A stretch of DNA of 7,785 nt from Lentisphaerota bacterium. GTDB taxonomy: Bacteria; Verrucomicrobiota; Lentisphaeria; Oligosphaerales; PUNB01. The stretch is from assembly GCA_003552565.1 (NCBI GenBank), contig PUNB01000138.1, positions 1 through 7,785 on the forward strand. The letters are read 5' to 3'. The translations under genes and the position numbers were made by a program. The notes beneath the pieces were generated by a model. The model had not been told where the DNA came from. It ran no database searches and saw only the letters and a list, made by a program, of their open reading frames with translations. How positions within the stretch are numbered: the first letter of the stretch is position 1; each line of letters starts with the position of its first letter. Of the stretch, positions 1-6,616 are shown one piece after another.

Positions 1-87
1 ACAAAATATTGGAAAATCTCTCGTTTTTTCGATTTATGGGATGACAGTCAATTAAATTGATTGCTTCAGTGCGACCCAATGCCGTAC

Positions 88-115
88 TTGTTTAGTCATT
101 AAAACTATGTATATT
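88..115 (+). promoter_or_regulatory. Candidate sigma70-type promoter for the leader ORF and membrane gene
   Basis: A TTGTTT hexamer at 88-93 is followed after 16 bases by TATATT at 110-115, which differs from the TATAAT consensus at one position. Transcription would begin near 122, about 30 bases ahead of the ribosome binding site and ATG at 154. The region is very AT-rich, so chance matches are expected. The placement just ahead of a well-formed translation start is the main support. Confidence 0.35.
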
Positions 116-153
116 AATTTTGTATTTCCCGAAATCCACATCGGAGCTAAACA

Positions 154-237
154 ATGCTGGCTGACGTAACGGATGCAAAATACATATGGCCTTTTGCCAA
201 CTGGTTTATCAATTCCGAAGTGAATAAGATTGTATAA
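154..237 (+). CDS. 27-residue leader ORF, or frameshifted 5' end of the membrane protein gene
   Basis: An ATG at 154 is preceded by CGGAG at 142-146 with 7 bases of spacing, a better initiation site than anything in front of the downstream gene. The frame reads 27 codons to TAA at 235-237; its product begins MLADVTDAKYIWPFANWF and ends in INSEVNKIV. It overlaps the following TTG-started frame by 8 bases. Two readings are possible. It may be a short leader whose translation delivers ribosomes to the weak TTG start at 230 by coupling. Or it may be the true N-terminus of the membrane protein: removing one base near 230 would fuse the two frames into one product of about 225 residues. The sequence alone cannot separate these. 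I do not recognise the peptide. Confidence 0.45.
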   Translation: MLADVTDAKYIWPFANWFINSEVNKIV

Positions 238-832
238 GTATTCTAAATTTGTTTCGCTTTTGGTATTGTTTATCTTAAGCGGAATGACTTTATCGCTGCT
301 TATTGCGGCCTTAATAGTCAATATTACCATGCCCTTGACATCCTGGTTTATTTTTCCCCAGCTGATTCTCATAAGTGCGTTTCTTTATGAGAGCAATCGG
401 GAAAGGATAAATGAGTTAAAGTTTAAAACATTCAATTTTGAAGCCAAGGATTTTTTCTCTTTTGCAGCTGTTCTTTCAGCAGCCATAGTAACATTCATTA
501 TCAGTCATTATTTGGAAACGGGTCCGGTGGTGGCGGCTGGATTAGTGGGAGTGATCTCTACACTGGTAATTCCCAAGTTTGATGTACCGGCTTACTGCGG
601 GGCTTTTGTTGGAATGTCTTGTAATACAGTTTTTGTTACCTTCGAGCAGCTGGTTCTCGCAGGAATTATAGCAGGTTTGATCTTTGTTCTTTCAAAGAAT
701 GTCTTCAATGGCTTTGGAGGAAAGCTGGGAACCATTGCTTTCGCTTCCTGCATCGCAATGCGCGGGCTTGTGGATATTGTGGGATCACATGGCATAAGGG
801 GCGTCACGTGCAAGCCATTTATTGTCAAGTAA
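230..832 (+). CDS. Unrecognised polytopic inner-membrane protein
   Basis: The 200-residue product is strongly hydrophobic, with probable membrane segments near residues 7-30, 34-53, 75-93, 98-115 and 138-156, and weaker ones near 118-133 and 164-180. A charged loop at about 54-74 is likely cytoplasmic. A glycine-rich stretch, FNGFGGKLGTIAF, near residue 159 looks like a conserved family signature, but I cannot name the family, so no function is offered. The only start that gives full length is TTG at 230, three codons after an in-frame TGA at 221; GAAG at 217-220 is a weak binding site. An internal ATG at 284 would cut into the first membrane segment. It overlaps the 154-237 ORF and may be its continuation after a frameshift. 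Base composition is clearly more AT-rich than the operon downstream. The C-terminal end, after about residue 184, is not membrane-like and could also be altered. Confidence 0.6.
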   Translation: MYKYSKFVSLLVLFILSGMTLSLLIAALIVNITMPLTSWFIFPQLILISAFLYESNRERINELKFKTFNFEAKDFFSFAAVLSAAIVTFIISHYLETGPVVAAGLVGVISTLVIPKFDVPAYCGAFVGMSCNTVFVTFEQLVLAGIIAGLIFVLSKNVFNGFGGKLGTIAFASCIAMRGLVDIVGSHGIRGVTCKPFIVK

Positions 833-838
833 TAATAA

Positions 839-1031
839 TCAAAAACGAATATCAAGGATTTCCCAGCCGAAGGGCTTTTTCAACTTCAGCCATTGTTGTC
901 GATGTTTTTCTCGCAGCTCGCTAATCCGAATTGCCAGCTCAGGCAGGTCTTCATTGCAAATTCCGGCAAGAGTTGTTCGATCTTTCTTTCAAAAAACATG
1001 TCTTCACAGATTGAAAAAAAAGCGTGGCGGA
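839..1031 (-). pseudogene. Remnant of the C-terminal end of a glycoside hydrolase, probably GH20 beta-N-acetylhexosaminidase-like
   Basis: Read on the minus strand, 988 to 839 is an open frame of 49 codons ending in TGA. It contains DRTTLAGICNEDLPELAIRI and, further on, QQWLKLKKPFGWEILDIRF. From memory this resembles the tail of GH20-type N-acetylhexosaminidases, where a GDR..L...EDLPEL stretch leads to HR..WL..NKPFGWEVLD.RYGGL; no search was possible. Just upstream an in-frame TGA at 989-991 interrupts it, but another frame (1031 down to about 990) carries SVKTCFLK, which fits the preceding residues after a one-step frameshift. The match stops where a GGL would be expected. No catalytic domain is present, and an intrinsic terminator lies where the gene body should be. 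It is therefore a decayed fragment, convergent with the membrane gene and only 6 bases from its stop codon. Together with the terminator and leader entries this accounts for the gene-free stretch 833-1174. Confidence 0.5.
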
Positions 1032-1068
1032 TTATATTCAAAAAACCACAGTTTTAAGAGTTCTTCAG

Positions 1069-1100
1069 AAAAAGTGGGGCGACCCGCTTTTTTTGTTTTT
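1069..1100 (+). terminator. Intrinsic (Rho-independent) terminator upstream of nusA
   Basis: GTGGG at 1074-1078 pairs with CCCGC at 1083-1087 (one G-U pair) around a GCGA tetraloop of the GNRA type. Five As at 1069-1073 extend the stem against the following Ts. Seven Ts at 1088-1094, then G and five more Ts, complete a strong terminator for + strand transcription. The minus-strand reading has only a five-T run, so it would work less well that way. It would stop transcripts from the accessory region before nusA, implying that nusA has its own promoter downstream. Confidence 0.8.
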
Positions 1101-1174
1101 GTCCAATAAACTTTCAACACATTTTTTAGCAAAAACCAGCGTAACCGGATTTCGTATAAACCGGAGGAAATAAT
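1101..1174 (+). promoter_or_regulatory. nusA leader with strong ribosome binding site
   Basis: GGAGGA at 1163-1168 lies 6 bases before the nusA ATG at 1175 and is the strongest binding site in the window. AACCGG occurs at 1143-1148 and again at 1159-1164. Because CCGG is self-complementary, the two copies could form a short hairpin that hides the first bases of the binding site. No convincing -35/-10 pair is visible between the terminator and the start codon. TATAAA at 1155-1160 is too close to the binding site to be a useful -10 element. Confidence 0.5.
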
Positions 1175-2422
1175 ATGAACAATGATTTTTTGGCTGTCCT
1201 GGAATATCTGGAAAACGAGCGGCAGTTAAGCCGTGACATATTGATAGAACTGATCGAGGATTCTCTCTTATCCGCGGCGCGCAAAGCGGTGGGGCCGGTA
1301 AATCAGCTGCGAGTGAAGATTAATCCGGAGACCGGCGATATTAACGCCTGGGCTACGCTGAAGGTGGTTGAGAGGGTGACCAGCCGCGAGAATGAAATAA
1401 AGCTTGAAGAAGCCAGACGACAGTATGCGGATGCGGCCATAGGTGAAGAGCGGGAGTTTGAGGTTACCCCGCAGGATTTTGGACGCATCGCCGCTCAGGC
1501 CACTAAGCAGATTATGATGCAGAAACTGCGGCAGGTGGACCGGGCCCGTGTTTGCAGCGAGTACGCTGACAGTGTCGGCGAACTGTTGTCCGGGGCGGTG
1601 AGCAGTGTTGAGCATGGTGATGTGTTCATCTCTCTGCCCGGCGGAGCCGAAGCTTTGATGCCTTATTCAGAGCGGATACCCGGTGAGGAGTACCAGTCAG
1701 GAGACCACTTGACGGGGATACTGCTCAGAGTCAACCAGGACCAGCCGGGACCGGCGCTGATTGTTTCTCGAGCCGCGTCAGATTTTGTGCGGGCTTTGTT
1801 CGAGCGTGAGGTTTCCGAGATTGGTGAAGGATTGGTGGAGATAAAAGGTGTGGCGAGAGAGCCGGGGTATCGCAGTAAAATCGCCGTGCACGCGGTGGAT
1901 GCCGATATTGACCCGGTCGGCGCCTGCGTCGGTCTGCGCGGTAATCGGGTGAAAACAATCATCCGGGAGCTGGCCGGTGAGAAGGTGGACATAGTCACTT
2001 GGAAAGAAGACATCCGCGAGTTCGCCGCCAATGCTTTGCAGCCGGCTAAAATGGCCAGAATTTCCGTTGATCAGGATAACCATGAATTGCTGGTGGAAGT
2101 GCCGGAGGACCAATTGTCGCTGGCGATCGGTCGCAAAGGGCAGAACGCTCGACTTGCCGCCCGGCTGACCGGCTGGCGCATAGAAGTCAAGAAAATTCAG
2201 CTCGAGGAGCAAACAGAGTTTCAATCAAAGATTCAGCAGGCTGTGGACTCACTGGCGAAAAGTTCCGGCTTGCAGCGTGATTTGGCCGCTAAACTGGTGA
2301 GTCACGGTTTTGTTACTTTGGACGGTCTGCTGGAAGCGGAGTCGGAAGATCTCACCGCGATAGACGGTATTGATCAGCAACAGGCCGAGGCTATTATGGA
2401 AGCTGCCAGAAAGGCGAGGTGA
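1175..2422 (+). CDS. nusA: Transcription termination/antitermination factor NusA
   Basis: NusA binds RNA polymerase and nascent RNA in the cytoplasm, modulating pausing, intrinsic termination and antitermination. The 415-residue product shows the family order: an RNA-polymerase-binding N-terminal domain (about 1-130), an S1 domain (about 135-200), KH1 (about 201-280) with DPVGACVGLRGNRVKTI at 246-262, KH2 with AIGRKGQNARLAARLTGW at 317-334, and a C-terminal helix-hairpin-helix-like domain (about 363-412) carrying LTAIDGIDQQQAEAI. The length matches NusA forms lacking the two acidic-repeat domains of the Escherichia coli protein. The ATG start is fixed by GGAGGA 6 bases upstream. It is the first gene of the operon; rimP, usually just upstream, is not there. 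Its own stop codon lies within the infB ribosome binding site. Confidence 0.97.
   Translation: MNNDFLAVLEYLENERQLSRDILIELIEDSLLSAARKAVGPVNQLRVKINPETGDINAWATLKVVERVTSRENEIKLEEARRQYADAAIGEEREFEVTPQDFGRIAAQATKQIMMQKLRQVDRARVCSEYADSVGELLSGAVSSVEHGDVFISLPGGAEALMPYSERIPGEEYQSGDHLTGILLRVNQDQPGPALIVSRAASDFVRALFEREVSEIGEGLVEIKGVAREPGYRSKIAVHAVDADIDPVGACVGLRGNRVKTIIRELAGEKVDIVTWKEDIREFAANALQPAKMARISVDQDNHELLVEVPEDQLSLAIGRKGQNARLAARLTGWRIEVKKIQLEEQTEFQSKIQQAVDSLAKSSGLQRDLAAKLVSHGFVTLDGLLEAESEDLTAIDGIDQQQAEAIMEAARKAR
2416..2422 (+). promoter_or_regulatory. infB ribosome binding site overlapping the nusA stop codon
   Basis: GAGGTGA at 2416-2422 lies 6 bases before the infB ATG at 2429, and its last three bases are the nusA TGA stop. 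A ribosome finishing nusA therefore sits on the infB binding site, an arrangement that should favour coupled translation. Confidence 0.65.
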
Positions 2423-2428
2423 TAATTA

Positions 2429-4498
2429 ATGAGCGACAGGATAAGAATATATGAATTGGCCGCCGAACTGGGTATGTCCAGCCGGGAGCTGATGGACTTT
2501 ATGGCTGACGAGGGGATTGAGGTCAAAAGTCATGCCAGCACGGTGGATAACGAGGTGGCGGATTTGATTCGGGATCATGTGATTTCCGAGCGTCGGAGTT
2601 CGTCCGAGCAGCAGGAAGAACATGAGGAGGCAAGTGCCGGGGAAGTGGAGCTGGAAGAGAGCGGCGAAGAACCCGGCGAGGAAGAGGAGGAAGCGGACAC
2701 CGAGGGGAGTAAAGAGATTCATTTGAAACCGCCGGTGATCCTGCGCGACCTGGCCGAGGCTCTCGGCTGCAAGCCGAATTTGTTGATCGGCGAGTTGATG
2801 ACGATGAATGTGTTCGCTACCATCAACCAGGTGCTGGAGCCGGAGACGGCGGCCAAACTGTGCCAGCGGCATGGGTTTAACTTTGTGCCGGAGAAAAGAG
2901 AAAAAAGCGAGAGATCCGCCAAGAAGAAAAAACAGGCGCCGCCCAGCAGGCGCGAACCGCGAGGGAAAAAGAAAAAAACTTCCGGCAAAGAAACGCGGGC
3001 GCCGATTGTGGCTTTTCTGGGGCATGTTGACCATGGCAAAACTTCACTTCTGGATAAGATACGCAAATCAGATGTCACCAAGGATGAAGCTGGCGGCATT
3101 ACTCAGCACATAGGCGCCAGCACCGTGGAATGGCAGGGGCATGGGATTACTTTTCTGGACACCCCCGGGCACGCGGCCTTTTCGCAAATGCGTTCGCGAG
3201 GGGCCCAGGTGACCGATCTGCTGGTGCTGGTGGTGGCGGCGGATGACGGAGTGATGCCGCAGACTGTGGAAGCCATTCACCATGCTCAAGCCGCCGAGGT
3301 GCCGATCATCGTGGCAATGAACAAGGTTGATTTGGTCGATGCCGACACCGATAAAGTGCTCTTGGGCATGCAGCAGCAGGAATTGACCCCGGAGGAATGG
3401 GGAGGCCAGGTGGGAGTGGTGCCGGTGTCAGCGATCAGCGGGCAGGGGATTGAGGAACTGCTTGAACGAATTATTCTGGAGGCCGAATTGCTTGAACTGA
3501 AGGCCGATCCCAGTCTGCCGGCTGAAGGCGAGGTTATCGAGGCGCAGCTGGAGGCCGGCATGGGGCCGACCGCCAGTGTGGTTGTTCGTAATGGAACGCT
3601 GCATCAGGGGGATGTGGTGTTGTGCGGAGAAAGTTACGGCAAACTGAGGGCGTTGATCGGCCAGAAGGGAGAGAGGATTGAAGCCGCCGGGCCAAGTACT
3701 CCAGTTAAACTGCTGGGGCTTTCGGGAGTCCCCCAGGCCGGAGATCAGTTCCAGGTGGTGGCCGACGAAAAAGAGGCTCGGGATATTGCCGAAAGCCGGC
3801 TGCAGGAAAAGCGGCGCGAGAGTCTGGACACCACCCGCGGCGCCAGCCTGGAAGATCTGTTCCAGCAAATGAGTTCTGAAAACCGTAAAGAACTGAAGCT
3901 GATCGTTAAAGCTGATGTGCAGGGATCGGTGGAGGCGATCATTGATAACCTGAACAAGCTGGAGAGTGATAAAATATCCATTAAGGTCATTCATTCAGGG
4001 GTCGGCGAGGTGACGGAGAATGATATCCTGCTGGCTTCTTCCGCGGACGCTATCGTTATCGGTTTCCATGTGCGCGCTTCCAACAGGGTCAATAAGACAG
4101 CCCGCCAGCAAGGGGTGGAAATTCGTCTCTACGGGATCATTTATGAGCTGCTGGAGGATATCAAGGAAGCGATGGTCGGGCGGCTTGAACCGGAACTGCG
4201 GGAAGTGGAAATGGGAACGGCGGAGATTCGGGAGGTGTTCGAGATTTCGAAGACCGGCAGGATTTGCGGCTGTTATGTCAGCGGCGGCCTCATCCGGGTC
4301 GGCGCCAGCGCCCGAGTGGAGAGAGCCGGAGATGTGATTTACAACGGTCAGATTAAATCCTTGCGTCGATTCAAGGATGATGTCAAGGAAGTGCGCCAGG
4401 GATTTGAATGCGGTATCAATCTCGATAATTTCGAGGATTTCGAGGTTGGCGACATCATTCATGTGTTCGCGGTGGAAAAACAGACGCCGACTTTGTAG
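2429..4498 (+). CDS. infB: Translation initiation factor IF-2
   Basis: IF-2 is the GTPase that brings formylmethionyl-tRNA to the 30S subunit and promotes subunit joining. The 689-residue product starts with an IF2_N domain (about 3-50, IRIYELAAELGMSSRELMDF) and then a strongly acidic linker (about 57-95). A second IF2_N-like domain follows (about 100-152) and then a lysine-rich linker (about 155-190). The GTPase domain has G1 GHVDHGKT at 198-205, the switch region GGITQHIGA at 222-230, G3 DTPGH at 244-248, G4 NKVD at 298-301 and G5 SAISGQG at 334-340. The remaining sequence holds the two beta-barrel domains and the tRNA-binding C-terminus. All GTPase motifs are intact. The N-terminal part is short beside the E. 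coli protein but within the family range. It starts 6 bases after nusA and is followed 18 bases later by rbfA. Confidence 0.98.
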   Translation: MSDRIRIYELAAELGMSSRELMDFMADEGIEVKSHASTVDNEVADLIRDHVISERRSSSEQQEEHEEASAGEVELEESGEEPGEEEEEADTEGSKEIHLKPPVILRDLAEALGCKPNLLIGELMTMNVFATINQVLEPETAAKLCQRHGFNFVPEKREKSERSAKKKKQAPPSRREPRGKKKKTSGKETRAPIVAFLGHVDHGKTSLLDKIRKSDVTKDEAGGITQHIGASTVEWQGHGITFLDTPGHAAFSQMRSRGAQVTDLLVLVVAADDGVMPQTVEAIHHAQAAEVPIIVAMNKVDLVDADTDKVLLGMQQQELTPEEWGGQVGVVPVSAISGQGIEELLERIILEAELLELKADPSLPAEGEVIEAQLEAGMGPTASVVVRNGTLHQGDVVLCGESYGKLRALIGQKGERIEAAGPSTPVKLLGLSGVPQAGDQFQVVADEKEARDIAESRLQEKRRESLDTTRGASLEDLFQQMSSENRKELKLIVKADVQGSVEAIIDNLNKLESDKISIKVIHSGVGEVTENDILLASSADAIVIGFHVRASNRVNKTARQQGVEIRLYGIIYELLEDIKEAMVGRLEPELREVEMGTAEIREVFEISKTGRICGCYVSGGLIRVGASARVERAGDVIYNGQIKSLRRFKDDVKEVRQGFECGINLDNFEDFEVGDIIHVFAVEKQTPTL

Positions 4499-4516
4499 TC
4501 TGCTGGAGATGATGAA

Positions 4517-4882
4517 ATGAGAAATCAACGTATGCGGCGTGTGGATGCTTTGATCCAGCGGGAATTGAGTACTCTGTGTGAACGCCAGGTGGTTTCTGAA
4601 CTCAATTGTCTGCTGACGATCACGAAGGTGAAAACCTCCGCCGATCTACGCAGCGCCCAAGTGTTCTTCAGTGTTTTCGGTGATCGGAAACAATGGAAGG
4701 AGGCGGAAGAGGCGCTGGAGAAAAATCGTAAAAGTCTGCAGGCCGGCATTGCCCGCGGTATAACCTTGAAATACACTCCGGTGCTGAGTTTTAAAGCTGA
4801 TCCGACGCTGGAAGAAGCCGACAGAGTTTTTTCGATCATCGATGAACTGAATCTGCCGCCTGATTCGGAAGGGGAACAGTGA
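4517..4882 (+). CDS. rbfA: 30S ribosome-binding factor RbfA
   Basis: RbfA is a small KH-fold protein that binds immature 30S subunits and helps finish the 5' end of 16S rRNA, notably during cold adaptation. The 121-residue product has the family opening RMRRVDALIQRELSTL, a central block DLRSAQVFFSVFG at about 52-64, and a C-terminal part with LKYTPVLSFKADPTLEEADR ahead of a final helix. Length and gene position (directly after infB) are typical. The ATG has GGAG at 4505-4508, 8 bases upstream. The last codons overlap the GTG start of the next gene by 4 bases (GTGA), implying coupled translation. Confidence 0.93.
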   Translation: MRNQRMRRVDALIQRELSTLCERQVVSELNCLLTITKVKTSADLRSAQVFFSVFGDRKQWKEAEEALEKNRKSLQAGIARGITLKYTPVLSFKADPTLEEADRVFSIIDELNLPPDSEGEQ

Positions 4883-5901
4883 ACAACCGGAACGAGAATG
4901 ATCATCGGTCGGCGGCCGCTGTCTGGGAATGGCTCGAGCAGAGGAAAGGTGTGCTGATTGTCGGACATGAGCGCCCGGATGGTGATGCCTACGCCGCGGT
5001 TCTGGCCGCTTACGTTCTTTTCCGAGCCGCCGGTGTTGATGCCCAGGCCTACTTTTCCATTGATGATTACCCCTATCGCTATCGCCCCATATTCAATCGC
5101 GTCAAGGATCAATCCGGGATCAGTCTTGGCGGCGAACCCAGGCTGAAACAGAATTATGACGGCCTGGTGTGTCTCGATGCCTCGACCTGGGAACGGGTGG
5201 ATCTGCCGAGGGAAGCGGCAGCGCCGGCAAGGGAAAATATCTGTAATATCGATCATCATGTGGACAACAGCGGCTACGGTAAGCTCAACTGGATAAACCC
5301 CGGCTGCGGCGCCACCGCTCAAATGATTCTTAAGCTGGCCAAGTTTCGCCAGCTTCCAATTGCCTCACCGGCGGCTGATCTGATACTTACCGGCATGATC
5401 ACTGACACCGGCGGCTTGCGCTTTCAGAACACTGACGCCGAGCTTTTGCGAGATGTCGCCGACCTGCTTGACCTGGGCGCGAATTACGGCAATCTTATTG
5501 ACTGTTTGTTTTTCAATGAGCCGTACAACAAGTTACGGTTGAAAAGCCGACTGCTGGAGAAAGCGCGTTTCGAGTTCGGCGGCCGGCTTCTATTCGCGAC
5601 TCTTGACGGTTCTTTGCTGGATGAGTTCTCTCTGGCTCCCTCGGAAACGGAGGATTGTATAGAGGCGTTGCGCGGAGTGGCCGGCGTGGAGGTGGTCTGT
5701 CTGATTCAGCCGGATGAGAATTCCGTCAGACTGTCATTGCGCTCCCGCCGCCAGCCCTATGATGTTTCCGCAATGGCTCGGCGACTGGGTGGCGGAGGTC
5801 ACCCCTTGGCCGCTGGAATTAAATTTCGCCAGGCCGATACAAAAGAAGTCTGGCGGCGTTTTATTAATGTCGCCCAGGAATGGTTCGAAACCGATGAATA
5901 A
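4879..5901 (+). CDS. nrnA: DHH/DHHA1 phosphoesterase, NrnA-like (nanoRNase / pAp phosphatase)
   Basis: NrnA-type enzymes are cytoplasmic metal-dependent phosphoesterases that degrade oligoribonucleotides of a few nucleotides and can dephosphorylate 3'-phosphoadenosine 5'-phosphate. The 340-residue product has the DHH motifs in order: GHERPDGDA at 29-37, LVCLDAS with Asp100, IDHHVDN at 124-130 (the signature) and TGMITDTGGLRF with Asp176. A DHHA1 substrate-binding domain follows with RRLGGGGHPLAAG at 301-313. All expected metal ligands are present. The start is GTG at 4879, inside the rbfA stop region, with AAGGGGA a few bases upstream. The gene sits between rbfA and truB, its common place in bacteria that lack the E. 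coli oligoribonuclease. Whether the main substrate is nanoRNA, pAp or a cyclic-dinucleotide product cannot be read from sequence. Confidence 0.92.
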   Translation: MNNRNENDHRSAAAVWEWLEQRKGVLIVGHERPDGDAYAAVLAAYVLFRAAGVDAQAYFSIDDYPYRYRPIFNRVKDQSGISLGGEPRLKQNYDGLVCLDASTWERVDLPREAAAPARENICNIDHHVDNSGYGKLNWINPGCGATAQMILKLAKFRQLPIASPAADLILTGMITDTGGLRFQNTDAELLRDVADLLDLGANYGNLIDCLFFNEPYNKLRLKSRLLEKARFEFGGRLLFATLDGSLLDEFSLAPSETEDCIEALRGVAGVEVVCLIQPDENSVRLSLRSRRQPYDVSAMARRLGGGGHPLAAGIKFRQADTKEVWRRFINVAQEWFETDE

Positions 5902-6616
5902 AAAAGCTGACGATATAAACGGCATATTGCTGATTGACAAGCCCGAGGACTGGACCAGTCACGATGTGGTGAATTGTGTCCGGCGCCGCTTTAACCTTAA
6001 AAAAGTAGGGCACTGCGGCACTTTGGACCCTATCGCCACTGGTCTGCTGGTGCTGGTCCTGGGGAAAGCCACCAAGCTGTCTGATCGTTTTCGGGATGAT
6101 GACAAAGTTTATTCCGGGGTGATGCGTCTGGGGGTGGAGACCGATACTGAAGACAGAGCCGGACAGATAACCTCTGAAAAATCCATTGACGGGGTGACTG
6201 AGGAGAACCTGTATCAGCGGTTTTCCGAGTTCATTGGTGAGCAGGAACAGGTGCCGCCGATGGTTTCGGCGGTGAAAGTGGGGGGCAAAAAACTTTATGA
6301 GCTGGCCCGAAAGGGAAAACAGGTGGAGCGGTCAAGCCGGATGATTACCGTGCATGATTTCCGGATCGAAAAAATCGACCCGCCGGATGTCTGCTTTTAT
6401 CTGCATTGTTCGAAAGGCACTTTTGTGCGGACTCTCTGTGCTGATCTCGGCAGAACCTTGGGATGCGGCGCGCATGTATATCAGCTGCGCCGCCACCGGA
6501 GCGGACCCTTCTCGGTGGAGAACGCGGTCGATATGACGACTGTTAAACAATGGGAAAGAGAGAATCTGGCGCAGGCGGTTATACCTCTTGCGCGGGTACT
6601 TGACGAGCTGGTTTGA
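5894..6616 (+). CDS. truB: tRNA pseudouridine(55) synthase TruB
   Basis: TruB converts uridine 55 in the T-loop of tRNAs to pseudouridine and also acts as a tRNA-folding chaperone. From the ATG at 5894 the product has 240 residues and begins MNKKADDINGILLIDKPEDW, the usual family opening. The catalytic motif GHCGTLDPIATGLL lies at 39-52 with Asp45 as nucleophile, followed by KVYSG at 71-75 and the later SKGTFVRTLCADLG and YQLRRHRSGPF motifs. The frame is open back to 5714, but that part overlaps the preceding gene and has no family sequence, so 5894 is the start. It overlaps the nrnA stop by 8 bases and has no good binding site of its own, so initiation probably depends on coupling. No PUA-type C-terminal domain is visible, which makes this a short form. 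Confidence 0.96.
   Translation: MNKKADDINGILLIDKPEDWTSHDVVNCVRRRFNLKKVGHCGTLDPIATGLLVLVLGKATKLSDRFRDDDKVYSGVMRLGVETDTEDRAGQITSEKSIDGVTEENLYQRFSEFIGEQEQVPPMVSAVKVGGKKLYELARKGKQVERSSRMITVHDFRIEKIDPPDVCFYLHCSKGTFVRTLCADLGRTLGCGAHVYQLRRHRSGPFSVENAVDMTTVKQWERENLAQAVIPLARVLDELV

Noticed and set aside
3..44. A short + strand frame entering from the left edge and ending in TGA at 42-44
   Set aside because: Only 13 codons are visible and they show no recognisable similarity, so the tail of an upstream gene cannot be claimed.
52..372. A 106-codon minus-strand open frame in the first 400 bases
   Set aside because: It overlaps the candidate promoter, the leader ORF and the start of the membrane gene, and shows no recognisable family sequence.
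865..880. AGCC-GAAG-GGCT followed by five Ts, a possible terminator for the membrane gene
   Set aside because: The stem is only four pairs, and the bases are explained by the conserved KPFGW codons of the glycosidase remnant on the other strand.
822..1109. A 95-codon + strand open frame after the membrane gene
   Set aside because: Its product is a low-quality serine/arginine/lysine-rich sequence that is the antisense of the glycosidase remnant and then reads through the terminator.
2426..3034. A 202-codon minus-strand open frame opposite the start of infB
   Set aside because: It mirrors the acidic and basic linkers of IF-2 (giving phenylalanine and leucine runs) and has no ribosome binding site or recognisable domain.
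4525..5322. A 265-codon open frame on the minus strand
   Set aside because: It lies entirely opposite rbfA and nrnA, shows no family motif, and the + strand genes have complete catalytic motifs. It is a shadow of codon bias.
5714..5893. A 60-codon N-terminal extension of TruB
   Set aside because: It overlaps the conserved GGGGHPLAAG region of the DHH protein in another frame, and TruB proteins begin close to the GILLIDKP motif.
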